In this document: in pieces, positions 50,205 to 59,773 of the stretch
Layout: each line of letters opens with the position of its first letter
How positions within the stretch are numbered: the stretch's first letter is position 1
Source: Breviolum minutum Mf 1.05b.01
Lineage: Eukaryota; Sar; Dinophyceae; Suessiales; Symbiodiniaceae
Direction: 5' to 3'
Assembly (NCBI GenBank): GCA_000507305.1
Contig: DF239118.1
Span: 135,157 to 199,156 of the forward strand
DNA: 64,000 nucleotides
Program-made: the position numbers and the translations under genes
Notes under the pieces: generated by a model
Seen by the model: only the letters and a program-made list of their open reading frames with translations
Told to the model about the DNA's origin: nothing
The model's database searches: none

Positions 50205-50546
50205 ATGTTTTTGGATGATTTCGAACAATTCAACATAAACGTGAGCGGCAGATTTTGGAAATTTACCATGTATCAACCACTATCAACTGTATATAATATC
50301 TGCTTAGTTCGATTTGGTCCATTTGACCGGGAAGCTTTATTTTGGTGCCATGGTGAAAATTCAGTGGAGAATCAACCGGACCGTCTGTGGGTGAACATCA
50401 GGATCTTTAGATTTGGGGAATCGTTTGATCCAAATTCATTGTCCCCTAAGGATCATTGGACCCTCAAAACTGGCTATTTTGAGGACCCTACCCCTGCTAT
50501 ACAGGTTCAAACCCTTCCATTGGAGGGTCCAAGATCCTTAGGGTAA
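50205..50546 (+). CDS. Hypothetical ORF, 113 residues; end lies in an inverted repeat
   Basis: Reads FLDDFEQFNINVSGRFWKFT and DREALFWCHGENSVENQPDR. The last third (50443-50543) is a foldback element (CCTAAGGATC...GGACCCTC / GAGGGTCC...GATCCTTAGG), so the C-terminus is repeat-derived. Confidence 0.25.
   Translation: MFLDDFEQFNINVSGRFWKFTMYQPLSTVYNICLVRFGPFDREALFWCHGENSVENQPDRLWVNIRIFRFGESFDPNSLSPKDHWTLKTGYFEDPTPAIQVQTLPLEGPRSLG
50443..50543. mobile_element. Foldback element G1
   Basis: CCCTAAGGATCATTGGACCCTC at left and GAGGGTCCAAGATCCTTAGGG at right are inverted repeats around about 58 bp. Confidence 0.6.
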
Positions 50547-50563
50547 GATATTGAACCAGTCAT

Positions 50564-50899
50564 TCACCTGGTCTTCCGGATGTCATCATCTGCATGTTTT
50601 TTTTTGATTTTTTTGGATGTTGGTCCAATATGCTTAATGGCTGAAATCCTTACACCAACGTCGCAGGTCCAGCCGTCTAACCAGAATCGGCGTCTATAAA
50701 TTGGACTCAAAGAGCTTTGGTTTTGGAATAAATCTTGAAACAACAAAGTTTTTGAAGTTGTCCAATTCTTAATGGGAAAGTTAGGAAAAATTAAACTCAA
50801 CACTATGCAATCCCTAAGTTTTTGAAGTTGTCGGACCCTCTTCAAAGTGAGAAGTTCCCAGGTCCACAATGAATTTTGGCATTTTTTCGGTGACTTCAC
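50564..50899 (-). CDS. Hypothetical protein segment, 111 residues, strongly basic end
   Basis: Reads LLTLKRVRQLQKLRDCIVLS, SLSPIYRRRFWLDGWTCDVG and KHIGPTSKKIKKKHADDDIR, where ACCAG|GTGAAT offers a donor just before the stop. The lysine-rich end looks like a nuclear-localisation-type stretch (inference). A direct repeat TTTTTGAAGTTGTC occurs twice inside (50749 and 50819). Confidence 0.4.
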   Translation of the reverse strand: MKSPKKCQNSLWTWELLTLKRVRQLQKLRDCIVLSLIFPNFPIKNWTTSKTLLFQDLFQNQSSLSPIYRRRFWLDGWTCDVGVRISAIKHIGPTSKKIKKKHADDDIRKTR

Positions 50900-51256
50900 C
50901 CTTCAGGTTCCTTGAACAAATGCGAATAGCTGGACAAGTCCGTTGAGTACGAAAAAACTCGTAAGTCGTAACGTGTGATGACAGCAGATTTTAATCCTCA
51001 AAAAATATCCTTAAAGAAAGCTGCATGACAGAATCGATTATTTGATATTTGAACCAGCAAAAATGAGCAACAGTTTCTTTGGAATGAATAGTGATCATCA
51101 AAAGGATTCTGGACAAGTTTTCATGTTGGAATCATTTTGGATAGTGAAATCATCTATTTTCATCCATTTTCAACAAAGTGAGCAAACATATTAAATCATC
51201 CGGAGTTTCACTACTGGCCCCTTCGCTGATCACCTCGCTTCGCGTCAATTGTCCCG

Positions 51257-51389
51257 TCACTTCTCGTATCTCAGAACGGTCATGCGAATGTCCTGGGAAG
51301 CAGCATCTGAATCATACAATCGTTGATCATTGGCTTCACTTATGAAAGGAATTGTAACTCTCTTAGGTGGATTCCCAGGTTTTCCAAAC
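51257..51389 (-). CDS. Terminal exon with strong acceptor
   Basis: CACTTTTTTTTTCAG is a strong acceptor. The exon reads FGKPGNPPKRVTIPFISEAN, then DQRLYDSDAASQDIRMTVLR and ends YEK at TGA. D/R/S-rich soluble composition in this frame only. The codon at the junction is split after two bases. Upstream exon not found. Family unknown. Confidence 0.5.
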
Positions 51390-51429
51390 CTGAAAAAAAA
51401 AGTGGCAAAAAGTTCGAAAAGAGCCCAAA

Positions 51430-51657
51430 ATGCTCTCAACTTGTCGTCTTTTCAAGGATAATTATACCATCGAAAAGAGGCCAAGGGCAACTTCGATACT
51501 TCCTTGGACTTCACCCTGCTCGATACCTTTAGAGATTCATCAGATATGTGCTGAAAAACATCTATTGAAATATGACCAGGTCTTAAAGATAGGAAACAAA
51601 AATGCTGAATTTGAGGATGTCTCAATCTCAAAATTGGAAAATACACAAAAAACATGA
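51430..51657 (+). CDS. Hypothetical protein, 75 residues from ATG
   Basis: Reads EIHQICAEKHLLKYDQVLKI, then GNKNAEFEDVSISKLENTQK and TGA. Charged helix-rich second half. Plus-strand segments continue at 51788-52139. The minus shadow is hydrophobic. Confidence 0.4.
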   Translation: MLSTCRLFKDNYTIEKRPRATSILPWTSPCSIPLEIHQICAEKHLLKYDQVLKIGNKNAEFEDVSISKLENTQKT

Positions 51658-51787
51658 AAAACTTAAGGTTCCAATTAAATTGAAGGTCGATGGTTAATCA
51701 GATTAACTTCTAACTTTTATATACTTCCAAAACAAAAGAAAGAATCAACTCCATAACGTAGGTTCCTCAACACATCCAATCTCACCC

Positions 51788-52139
51788 TTGATCTCCTGTA
51801 AGGTTGATGATGCCTGTTCTTCTTTGATGCTCTCAATCAGTTCGAGACCTGGCGCACCAGCTCCAATCATCGGAGATTTTTTCGCTGCAGATTTTGTTTG
51901 GAGGCCCCGTCAAATATATAAAACGAACATGGCGGCTTTTCCTACCGTTTGTTATGCCAAAATGCCAGGACTTCAAAAAATATCATCTGCATGATGCCAA
52001 CCAGAATTTCATCAACCTGAAGGACAATTTACTCGTTGAGGTGGAGGTGAGTGCATGGATGTACCAACTCTCCGCTCACAAAACATCATCACCAGGTTCA
52101 TTGGCCAAGCTCTACAAATTCCATGTCATCTTTTCTTAA
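51788..52139 (+). CDS. Two coding-like segments with a GTGAGT donor
   Basis: 51788-51994 reads LSISSRPGAPAPIIGDFFAA. 51894-52139 reads FKKYHLHDANQNFINLKDNL, then LVEVE and a strong GTGAGT donor at 52047. The frame switch between them needs a splice I cannot place. A terminal piece with a hydrophobic run (NWVVSTMLLLLEVLTTSTLQ) ends at 52233. Possibly one membrane-anchored product. Confidence 0.4.
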
Positions 52140-52568
52140 TTGGGTCGTTTCCACTATGCTGTTGCTTTTGGAGGTACTCACCACCTCAACGCTACAGATT
52201 TGCCATGGAAATGAAAAAGTAAAAATCCAATAGAAGCGGACTACATGGATGGACCATGATGCATCTCTGCATCAAATTTGAATAGTCAGCATTGTTTCTG
52301 GACCTAAATTCTAGTTATTTTGGGAGAGTTCTCCAAATGCTTCTGAGGGTTCCACAAAAAGAAACAATCCAACAACCAACCCAACCCATGCGCAATCATA
52401 TTTACACACCTGTTGCCATGAGATGGTGTCCGCTTCCTAGATAAATACACATTGGTTGGTAAAAGCCATCAATCAAGCCACCTTTAGCAAGGCCAGAAAA
52501 TCATCTAAGCCCAGTTTTTAGGTGGATTTCACCACCATCCATTTCGCAAAAAGTGTTATGAATCCTGA

Positions 52569-52772
52569 ATGAAGAATCAACTTTCACCAACCAAAATTCC
52601 ATCAAGTTCTTGGAAATCTTCAGCCATTCTTGACAAACACTATCAGCATTTTCCAACACAGAGGTCACCAATCATGACGTCATCATGCTGTCTTCTGAGA
52701 GTGGGGACTAAGAGATTCCAAGAATCTCCTTGGAAATGGATGAGATTTTGGGGCAAGATCTTTCTCCCATAG
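52569..52772 (+). CDS. Hypothetical ORF, 67 residues from ATG
   Basis: Begins MKNQLSPTKIPSSSWKSSAI and ends MRFWGKIFLP; hydrophilic and Ser/Lys-rich. No splice support. Confidence 0.3.
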   Translation: MKNQLSPTKIPSSSWKSSAILDKHYQHFPTQRSPIMTSSCCLLRVGTKRFQESPWKWMRFWGKIFLP

Positions 52773-53149
52773 GATTCCAGTGGCCAACACGGTTAAGACA
52801 TTTATGGGTTTCTTGAGGATCCTCAGCTTACCACTTCATGTTCAATGATTGCATCCTGGATTCTCCAGATCACCTATAAAATTGATATTTCCATAGCCTC
52901 TACAGCAACCGTTGATCTTTCCGAAATCCCTGCACAACCCCAGAAATATATATCATGTGAAACTCAGCAAAAAAAAGAATAAGTATCAAACTATGAAGAA
53001 ACATGAAAAAAACAGGAATGAAATCACACTCAGTGAACACGAAGGCCATGGGGATGTTATGTTTTGAGTCGAACTCTGAGCTCTAAGTCGCAAGTTGAAG
53101 TTCTACAGCCTTCGCCAGGATGGCTGGAGCTCTTGAGGTAAAAAGATCC

Positions 53150-53300
53150 GAGTTGAAATATGTAAATATATAATCAACAATATATAATATAGTCATATAA
53201 TATCATTGTGCATTTAGATAATCATTATATCATATCAATGTATAGTTTCTATATTATATCATTTCATATCATTATATTACATTAGATTATGTTTTATATA
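53150..53300. repeat. A+T-rich low-complexity tract
   Basis: ATATAATATAGTCATATAAT-type words dominate; no gene. Confidence 0.8.
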
Positions 53301-53432
53301 AATTCCAATCTCCCTTGATACTCAAGAAATTCAGCAATCTTCCCCACCTCTCATCTCCTTGCCGTTGACAGCAATGATTCGATCACCTTCAAAAAAGGCA
53401 ACAAACCCAACTCATATCAAGGATTTCTCAAG

Positions 53433-53560
53433 GGAGCCCCAAGAATGGGAACCCCCATTCCCATAAGCCAAAACCATACCATTCCCATACTTCAAGGGTA
53501 TGGGAGTTGTATGGGAGTAGTATGGGAATGGAGCTCCCACTACTGGGGGTCCCTGGAATT
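53433..53560. mobile_element. Foldback element G2 with TATGGGAGT tandem
   Basis: GAATGGGAACCCCCATTCCCA at left; TATGGGAATGGAGCTCCCAC at right; the centre has CCATTCCCATAC facing GTATGGGAGTTGTATGGGAG. Confidence 0.55.
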
Positions 53561-53867
53561 TCCCTGGATCATACCAACAACAAAGATTTTAACTTAGCTC
53601 CAAGTCTAGGAGCACACCAAAAAGACTCCTAAAAAAATAATGGTTGAATGATTCCAAAATTAAATTAAACGCTCAGTCTGTTACAGAAGGGGATCCATTT
53701 CTGGTGAAAATGACACAAGGTGGATACGATCAAATTGCTGGTCGCCCTACGACGAAAACCTCGGGTAAGTGAAATGACTTGGATTAATGAGTAATGTGCA
53801 ACTAAAAATCTTCAACAAGCGAGATATACTCCGACCAAATTTCAATAAACAAAGAGTAGGAAAGTAG

Positions 53868-54308
53868 ATGGCACTCGTCCAGCTCAAAAAAAATACAGAA
53901 ATCAAATCGAAACACCATCCCCAAATGATGATAGTTTCAAAGTCCCATCTCCCCAGCCATCATAGCTATCTCATCCATGACGGTAATAAATCAGCCAACC
54001 CTTTTTTCTTCATAAAAGAGATGCATCTTTTCAAAGCAAACGATCAGTTGTTGAACGTGACCTGGAAGAGCTTGTCGATCCAAATGAGCTTTGTTCCACT
54101 TGGCCAACATGCCTTCCAAAACCAAAAAAAACAAAGGTGGTACGAGTTGCTATATTTTGGGTTGTCCCCCAGTAACAGTCAGCACCAGGATTATGATATT
54201 TCTAGTAGGGGATCTCGAACTAAACCTTCATTTGCCACTGTTACTGGGAGGGGGGACAACCCAAGCTACAGTAGAAAACAAACCAAAAAAAAGATAACTA
54301 CTCGATAG
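53868..54308 (+). CDS. Hypothetical ORF, 146 codons, 3' part repeat-derived
   Basis: Begins MALVQLKKNTEIKSKHHPQM and reads KANDQLLNVTWKSLSIQMSF. The last third runs through the family D element (54157-54264). The first 95 codons are fairly protein-like. The strand is A+C-rich. Next plus ORF, 54357-54593, is in the same frame. Confidence 0.3.
   Translation: MALVQLKKNTEIKSKHHPQMMIVSKSHLPSHHSYLIHDGNKSANPFFFIKEMHLFKANDQLLNVTWKSLSIQMSFVPLGQHAFQNQKKQRWYELLYFGLSPSNSQHQDYDISSRGSRTKPSFATVTGRGDNPSYSRKQTKKKITTR
54157..54264. mobile_element. Family D foldback element, complete copy
   Basis: TTGGGTTGTCCCCCAGTAAC-AGT at left faces ACTGTTACTGGGAGGGGGGAC-AACCCAA at right. Partial copies at 43106-43235, 21573-21596 and 11291-11309. 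Confidence 0.75.
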
Positions 54309-54356
54309 CGCTCTTGCTCTTACACGCTCTTACAATCTCAAAGACTCCATGTACAA

Positions 54357-54768
54357 ATGAAATCTGGTGGGCCAATTCAATGGCTCCAAACCAAGGATAG
54401 ACTAAACATGAACGAGGTGAAACAACAAAAACCTGCGCACAGTAAGTTTGAATTCAAAATCTTATCGGCTTATTTTCATAATTGGGAAGCAGCCACTACA
54501 TGTTTTTTTTCAGAGAAAAAACATGAAAAAACAGGAATGTTGAATGTTGAAGCATCTTTAGGTATTGACAAATCCAAAAAAAAAAACGGGTGATTTCGTG
54601 CTCAAGCTTAGACCCATTGGCCCATTGGTCAGGTTTGCCAGGATTGCCAGGATGTTTTTGCTGCGTAGAAAATCCCTTTACAAAAAAAAAAATGGCACCT
54701 TTTTTTTATGGCAAATGAGGTACTCATATGAAGTTTTACTTCAAAAGCTACAGCGTTTGAAGTGGTAG
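54357..54768 (+). CDS. Hypothetical basic protein with poly-A frame break
   Basis: 54357-54593 reads RLNMNEVKQQKPAHSKFEFK and NVEASLGIDKSKKK. At an 11-A run (54576-54586) the coding-like reading moves one frame and continues to 54768 as FVLKLRPIGPLVRFARIARM and YSYEVLLQKLQRLKW. A one-base length error in the run would give about 136 continuous residues. Lysine/arginine-rich; function unknown. Confidence 0.4.
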
Positions 54769-54970
54769 GATCTTCAATCTGAGATTCTTTGGTCTTTCTT
54801 ACTACATTTCCACCTTCATGTCCGATGTCCCATGTTTTCCCATGTCACCTCCATCAGAAATAGAAGTGATGTTAATCCCAGCAGAATTGTTTTTGTAGTT
54901 CAACTTCAAACCCAACCTCGGGAATCTCTTGCGAAGTGGGGAATTTTCCAACCTAACATGCTTGGGCTAA

Positions 54971-55294
54971 AACCTCCTTTTCCGGTATGGAACGGAAAGT
55001 GATTGGTATCCCAAGCTGTATACAATACAAACCCGTCTTCTGGATTTGGATCCTAATCATGAAAAAGGATTGATCGCACCACTCTTTCAAGTGACACCTC
55101 AACCATACAAGGTTGACACTTCAAAGATTGGTGATCTTTTAAGTACCATAACTTCTTTGACTGTTCATGATGAGAGAAAAAGGCCTTTCTGGGAGATTGA
55201 TGTAACAATATTAGTATCATCTTCTCGGAAAAGTTCGAAATTCTGTGGAAGGTTTGATGCAATAGACCACAGGCAATACAGTATGGGCAAGTAG
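54971..55294 (+). CDS. Coding segment, 107 residues, hypothetical
   Basis: Open from the TAA at 54968. Reads RYGTESDWYPKLYTIQTRLL, DLDPNHEKGLIAPLFQVTPQ, PYKVDTSKIGDLLSTITSLT and HDERKRPFWEIDVTILVSSS, ending MGK at TAG. Very even soluble-protein composition over 100 codons; competing frames are closed. The true start or acceptor is not fixed. I do not recognise the family. Confidence 0.5.
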   Translation, partial: NLLFRYGTESDWYPKLYTIQTRLLDLDPNHEKGLIAPLFQVTPQPYKVDTSKIGDLLSTITSLTVHDERKRPFWEIDVTILVSSSRKSSKFCGRFDAIDHRQYSMGK

Positions 55295-55329
55295 GAATCT
55301 ACTCAGGTACAACTCAGGATGGCCAAGTA

Positions 55330-55770
55330 CGAATAGCTATATAGTTGTTAGAAATGTACTCGATAGAAACCAGGTGAGGATTTTTCAGAAGAAAAAAAAC
55401 TCATGAATCCATCCCACATAATCGAAATTTCGCCATTTTCATGGGGATAAGCAATCTCACAACCCTCGTATATTCATAATATATAATCATATGTATTCTT
55501 CCATCCCCTACCATCATCCCTTTTTGTGCTTTGTACGCTACCAAAATTACGATGATCCTTGATGTTAGAAGAACAAAATGGATGAGTAATGGATAAGCCG
55601 AGAAGCTTTCTATGCATTTGTATATATAAATACGGCAACCGATAATTCTACTAACTATCCATCTTGTTCTTTACGGAAAAAGAAACTTCCTGCCACATTG
55701 CTCCAGCCAACCAAACACCCCAATGTTCCACCGTTGGGGGCTCCAAGAAACTCTCCTTTGTTACTGACCA
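55330..55770. other. No supportable gene
   Basis: A+T-leaning unique sequence. A weak minus ORF follows (55771-55980) with a poly-Phe run from an A-rich tract. Confidence 0.5.
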
Positions 55771-56083
55771 TCACCTCAGATGAAGCACCGAAAGCTTTTT
55801 TTCATGTTTGGGATGGGGATGAAGACTGATGGGTGTTTTACAAGGTCTTCCTTGAAAGGATGCTGTATAAATCATGTGATTTGAAAGGAGATACCAACAA
55901 AAAACAGTAAACAAGAGAAAAAAGAAGAAAAAAAACAAGTGACCTATCTTCAGCAAAAAAACACCTACACGTACACTCAACTTACATGCTTACTTTCACA
56001 GAATTTTCTGACATCAAAAACCTTGTTGGGTTTGGAACTCGGCGGGTGATGGGAAGGCAGGCGGTGGTTTCACCAACCTGAAA

Positions 56084-56302
56084 ATGCATGGCTTAAGGGC
56101 TCTGGAAGGCCCATATGTATTCATTTTCAGATGGTATTTAGTGAACATCCAACGATTTCTACAACAAGTAACGGAAAAGCATCGGGGTGAGAAAAAGCCA
56201 CACATATCCTCTGAAGATGTCCGATTCTTCTGGCATTCCACTGTTGACCGGATGCGTGCCAATCTATTTTCTGGGTGGGGTGGCCGCCAACCAATCCCTT
56301 GA
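56084..56302 (+). CDS. Hypothetical protein, 72 residues from ATG
   Basis: Reads MHGLRALEGPYVFIFRWYLV, QQVTEKHRGEKKPHISSEDV and STVDRMRANLFSGWGGRQPI. The minus frame opposite (56014-56343) is open and R/C/P-rich, so the strand is likely but not certain. Confidence 0.35.
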   Translation: MHGLRALEGPYVFIFRWYLVNIQRFLQQVTEKHRGEKKPHISSEDVRFFWHSTVDRMRANLFSGWGGRQPIP

Positions 56303-56349
56303 TCTCTTCGGAAAAAAATGAATGATCTTATATCATCATCCAATCATGA

Positions 56350-56501
56350 ATGATGCATGATACCCGGCTAAACCCCAATCTGGATGGTCCTTTAGCTACA
56401 GGATGTTTGTTAAAACAACCTACTCAATCACTACGAATCAGCATGGAAACTCCACACCTTCTTGTTCACCTATTTGGGAGCAAGAGCTTAGTGATTCATC
56501 G

Positions 56502-56567
<66 letters not shown>

Positions 56568-56640
56568 GCATCAGGATTCTCCTCCATGTCCACTTATTGG
56601 GTGTAACTTAACCTCCTGTCTTCCCGGCCTCAAAACGTGA
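56350..56640 (+). CDS. Hypothetical ORF with poly-His/poly-Gln
   Basis: The ATG start TRLNPNLDGPLATGCLLKQP leads into about 14 His and 8 Gln codons from a CAT/CAG microsatellite (56498-56570), then a Cys/Pro-rich end. Homopolymer tracts occur in real proteins but also open frames by chance. Confidence 0.3.
56498..56570. repeat. (CAT)n(CAG)n microsatellite
   Basis: About 15 CAT then about 9 CAG triplets. Confidence 0.95.
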
Positions 56641-56717
56641 GGGTCGCGAAACGTACACACGCAGCGACTCCTGCCGTAGATTTAAATCGATGATATGCTG
56701 AGGGATATGTTGAAAAT

Positions 56718-57002
56718 ATGACCATTGGAAAAAGACCTGTTACAATTAAACTGCTTATAAATATAGGGGTCCTTATAGATTATGTAATGTTTGGTGTCAT
56801 AAGGCTTGAGAGATCCTTCTTGATTTTACATATGCACATTGCACAAAAAAAGGCATGTCCCATGTACCGAAAGGTCTGTACAGAGTCATCTTCCAACCGA
56901 TCTTTGGCAATGAAGAACTCTTGGTACCGAACGACCTCAATGCCACAAACCACACAACATATTAAAATATATCAAAATAAAGCCTCATTTGAGGGGGACT
57001 AG
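56718..57002 (+). CDS. Hypothetical protein, 94 residues from ATG
   Basis: Begins MTIGKRPVTIKLLINIGVLI, then RLERSFLILHMHIAQKKACP and VCTESSSNRSLAMKNSWYRT, ending KASFEGD. Balanced composition and true ATG. No domain recognised. Confidence 0.4.
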   Translation: MTIGKRPVTIKLLINIGVLIDYVMFGVIRLERSFLILHMHIAQKKACPMYRKVCTESSSNRSLAMKNSWYRTTSMPQTTQHIKIYQNKASFEGD

Positions 57003-57072
57003 CTGAGATGCAGAATGGATATTCAAACAAGCGTCAACTTGGTGTTTTCACTGTCACTTCTCATGAATTTAC

Positions 57073-57212
57073 CTTGAAATCAAGCCACTTTTGCAGGATC
57101 CTATTCAAATGATACATGATATTCGGCCAAACGTCATGCTGCAAACTAAAATGTTCAATGAGGTTGTCAAAAAGTTCAGTCTCAACAGAGATATCTTCAG
57201 AACAACTATAGA
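57073..57212 (-). CDS. Internal exon ending at a strong donor
   Basis: Reads CSEDISVETELFDNLIEHFS and QHDVWPNIMYHLNRILQKWL, then DFK and GTAAAT. Helical, acidic and aromatic-rich. A TTTCTATAG acceptor at about 57213 would start it in phase. The minus-strand frame continues open upstream (57061-57291). Adjacent exons not found; family unknown. Confidence 0.5.
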
Positions 57213-57229
57213 AAATATATAACCTCAGC

Positions 57230-57475
57230 TTGATGCATTCCAAACAAAAGACGCAGAAAAACAAAGAAAAGAAATCCCCTGTTCCTACCAATCATTTTTG
57301 GTGTTTTTTTTCCTCTTCAATTGGGAGGAATCCCTCGCATGGACCCTGGACCCCTGAAACCCCCCCTGCGTACGGAGTCCTTCTGTTCCCTTGCACTGGT
57401 CTTCATCTTTTTGTACATCTGGGATGGTTCAACTGTATCATCGGCTTTTATGATCTTGTCCTCGCTGAACGATGA
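57230..57475 (+). CDS. Hypothetical ORF, weak
   Basis: Begins MMHSKQKTQKNKEKKSPVPT then hydrophobic/Trp-rich; overlaps the start of the minus exon region. Low support. Confidence 0.2.
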   Translation: MMHSKQKTQKNKEKKSPVPTNHFWCFFSSSIGRNPSHGPWTPETPPAYGVLLFPCTGLHLFVHLGWFNCIIGFYDLVLAER

Positions 57476-57763
57476 AGTTTAGGCAAAGGTTTCGTGTTCA
57501 AAAACTGTGTTGACAGAAGCTTGAGGTCTTGGAAAAGCAAAACAAAGAGAACCAGAAAAAGAGGGCATAAAAATCACAGGTCTGACATTGAAGCAGGGCC
57601 GAGTCAAAAAGATATGAGACAAACCAAACGTGATTCATTGGTACATTGCTATGTGACATGCTGAATAAAACAGAAGTTCATTCTCTTTTTACTCGAAAGA
57701 TTTCCAACTTAGCACTGGATAGTGTAAAAACTTTGTTTTGGTTCGAAGTCTGCAGAATATTGA

Positions 57764-58111
57764 AGTTTCAAATCCAATTCTGTCAAGATTCCAAGGCCAT
57801 GTGGTGACGCTAAACTTATAACGACCCATTTTGGAGTGAGTTACTATCACGGAGACTTCACGAAAAAGATCACCCAGATCGTGTTGAACCAGGATATCTC
57901 ACGACCAAACCACCCCATGTTTCTTGTGTTTGTAAACCGGATGTTTTTCAAGATCGGAACAAATGGGTCCAAGTGGGTGTGGTTCAAAATTGGAAAATTC
58001 CCACGTTTAGGATGTCAAGGATCAATTTTTGGTTGGGTCTTTTTCTCCGTTCTGAGTCACATCCAAAGAAGGATTTTTCATCCGTATGCCGCATGCCATG
58101 AAGCAATTTAG
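57764..58111 (+). CDS. Coding segment, 115 residues, hypothetical
   Basis: Open from the TGA at 57761. Reads SVKIPRPCGDAKLITTHFGV, SYYHGDFTKKITQIVLNQDI, RPNHPMFLVFVNRMFFKIGT and KWVWFKIGKFPRLGCQGSIF, ending AACHEAI at TAG. Dense in K, G, I and F without repeats. GGAGTGAGTT inside is a possible donor. One of the strongest frames by length and composition; family not recognised. Confidence 0.5.
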   Translation, partial: SFKSNSVKIPRPCGDAKLITTHFGVSYYHGDFTKKITQIVLNQDISRPNHPMFLVFVNRMFFKIGTNGSKWVWFKIGKFPRLGCQGSIFGWVFFSVLSHIQRRIFHPYAACHEAI

Positions 58112-58325
58112 TAAATACACTCGCTGGACTCCTTTGAACATGGCGTTTCAGAATCATTCCAAACAACAAAAAAACACATAAAATTTGGCTCTTTACACAG
58201 CCAAGGCGCATAGATCCTCAATGCCTGTCGATGATTCCGTCGGGATTTTTTGAAGGCGATTTTTCCATCCCCTAAATCAACCAAGCAACACATAATTTTG
58301 TCGCAACTCCTAAACTTAAGAATCA

Positions 58326-58417
58326 TGGTACCAATATTCCTTGAACTTTGATATCGTCAATGGTGGAGGCAGAATTTGTTTCATAGAAGACTATAGGAGA
58401 CCTATCCGGGTAAGAGA
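58326..58417 (+). CDS. Exon-like unit, first copy of a tandem duplication
   Basis: After AACTTAAG the plus strand reads SLNFDIVNGGGRICFIEDYR, then RPIR and a GTAAGA donor (58418). The unit is exactly duplicated (58436-58519). The minus strand is open across both copies too, because the 87-bp period is a multiple of three, and is the alternative coding strand. Confidence 0.35.
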
Positions 58418-58519
58418 AAATGTGTAGCATTGCTGTGATATCGTCAATGGTGGAGGCAGAATTTGTTTCATAGAAGACTATAGGAGACCTATCCGGGTAA
58501 GAGAAAATGTGTAGCATTG
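58349..58519. repeat. Exact 84-bp tandem duplication, period 87
   Basis: 58349-58432 and 58436-58519 are identical, separated by CTG. Each contains a donor-like CCGG|GTAAGAG. Confidence 0.95.
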
Positions 58520-58823
58520 AATACGTGTACATACCCAGTTCAAGTCCGAAGACCAAACTTTGCCATTACTAGGGAATCCTTTAGACAAACCACTTTGTTT
58601 GATCTTGGAGTATAACATATCATTAAAAGGCTTATCTCCAATTGCGATTCTCCAAAGACTCACTTGAAAGAACCATTTGCCCCATGCGAGGTTGAGATCT
58701 TTTTTTTGAAACAACGATTATGAGTGTTCCACTCTTCAAAGTTTTACATAATAAAAGCTGTATAAAAATGAGGGGTGATATGAGGTGTGTGATATTCCAT
58801 GATATTCCACATGTTTTTGGCAG

Positions 58824-58901
58824 CGAAACTTCCTTGTTCAAAGATTCGTGCTGGACAACTTGGGGGAAGCAATGGCCAACCAAGAAACTCATCTTGGTTG
58901 A
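58824..58901 (+). CDS. Terminal exon
   Basis: CATGTTTTTGGCAG acceptor, then RNFLVQRFVLDNLGEAMANQ-ETHLG and TGA; 25 residues, phase 0, matching the phase-0 donors of the duplicated unit upstream. A longer plus frame (58720-58935) reads through and is the rival. Confidence 0.4.
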   Translation, partial: RNFLVQRFVLDNLGEAMANQETHLG

Positions 58902-58949
58902 CCAACCCATGGAAAAAAGAAAATCGTTAAAATAAACGTCCCATCAGCA

Positions 58950-59300
58950 ACCGCTGATTTTCTCATCACTGGGTCCTGTCATCTCTAAAAGGTTTCCGTT
59001 GCAATGGTTGGAGAAAAACAAAGAAAATGATGAAACTTCAGGCACAACTGGATCTAAAAACCAGTTGCAGGGCCTTCGATTCAAACAAAAATCTTCACGG
59101 TTGCCTGGATCTTGAAGCAATACTGATCAGTTTGATATGCTAAAATATATAACTCTTTAACAAAAGGAAACCAAACGATACAAGACACAACAAAGAGAGC
59201 ATATGATGGGTGTATAAATATCATATACGCTGAAATATACTATGAGACTATAAGATATATATATAATATATAATCATCATACCTGTGCATACATAATACC
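58950..59300. other. No supportable gene
   Basis: A/T-rich, with TATATAATATATAATC near 59250. Confidence 0.5.
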
Positions 59301-59312
59301 ATTAATCATATA

Positions 59313-59498
59313 CTAGCCATCCCTTTTCCACTCTCTGTTTCGACCGCCCCCATCTAACCTGGGTGGGGTAGAGCTCGTTATGGCGTTGGATGGCGCCATC
59401 TGAAATGCTGGCCACCACCAAACCTCATCAGGGCATACATCATTCACCACAGCCTTTTTGGATGACGACAAAAAACATAGCAAGAATTGGGGGATCAA
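59313..59498 (-). CDS. Hypothetical ORF, 61 residues
   Basis: Reads KKAVVNDVCPDEVWWWPAFQ and APSNAITSSTPPRLDGGGRN, ending EWKRDG at TAG. The hydrophilic tail is plausible as a C-terminus. Confidence 0.35.
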   Translation of the reverse strand: MIPQFLLCFLSSSKKAVVNDVCPDEVWWWPAFQMAPSNAITSSTPPRLDGGGRNREWKRDG

Positions 59499-59550
59499 AA
59501 AAATTGGGATGGGTGAAAGGTCAATGATTTTTTACTGAATGGGGTAAAGC

Positions 59551-59733
59551 ATGTCAAATGATACTTCTCATGATACTTGCCATGGTGACACCCCTCAGAT
59601 GGAGCATGCTGGAGGTATTTTTATTTCTGTTTGTGAGAGTTTGGGGCATCTATCTCAAGAATCTTTAACCTACGTCCCTTTTTTCTCTGGGAATTCTTTC
59701 CAGGTTTTCCCCGATTTCCCGAATTGGTGTTGA
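59551..59733 (+). CDS. Hypothetical ORF, 60 residues from ATG
   Basis: Begins MSNDTSHDTCHGDTPQMEHA then GIFISVCESLGHLSQESLTY. Fair composition; isolated on this strand. Confidence 0.3.
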   Translation: MSNDTSHDTCHGDTPQMEHAGGIFISVCESLGHLSQESLTYVPFFSGNSFQVFPDFPNWC

Positions 59734-59773
59734 CCACTCCAGACTCGCTGTTAAGGGGACCCGACTCGGTCTT

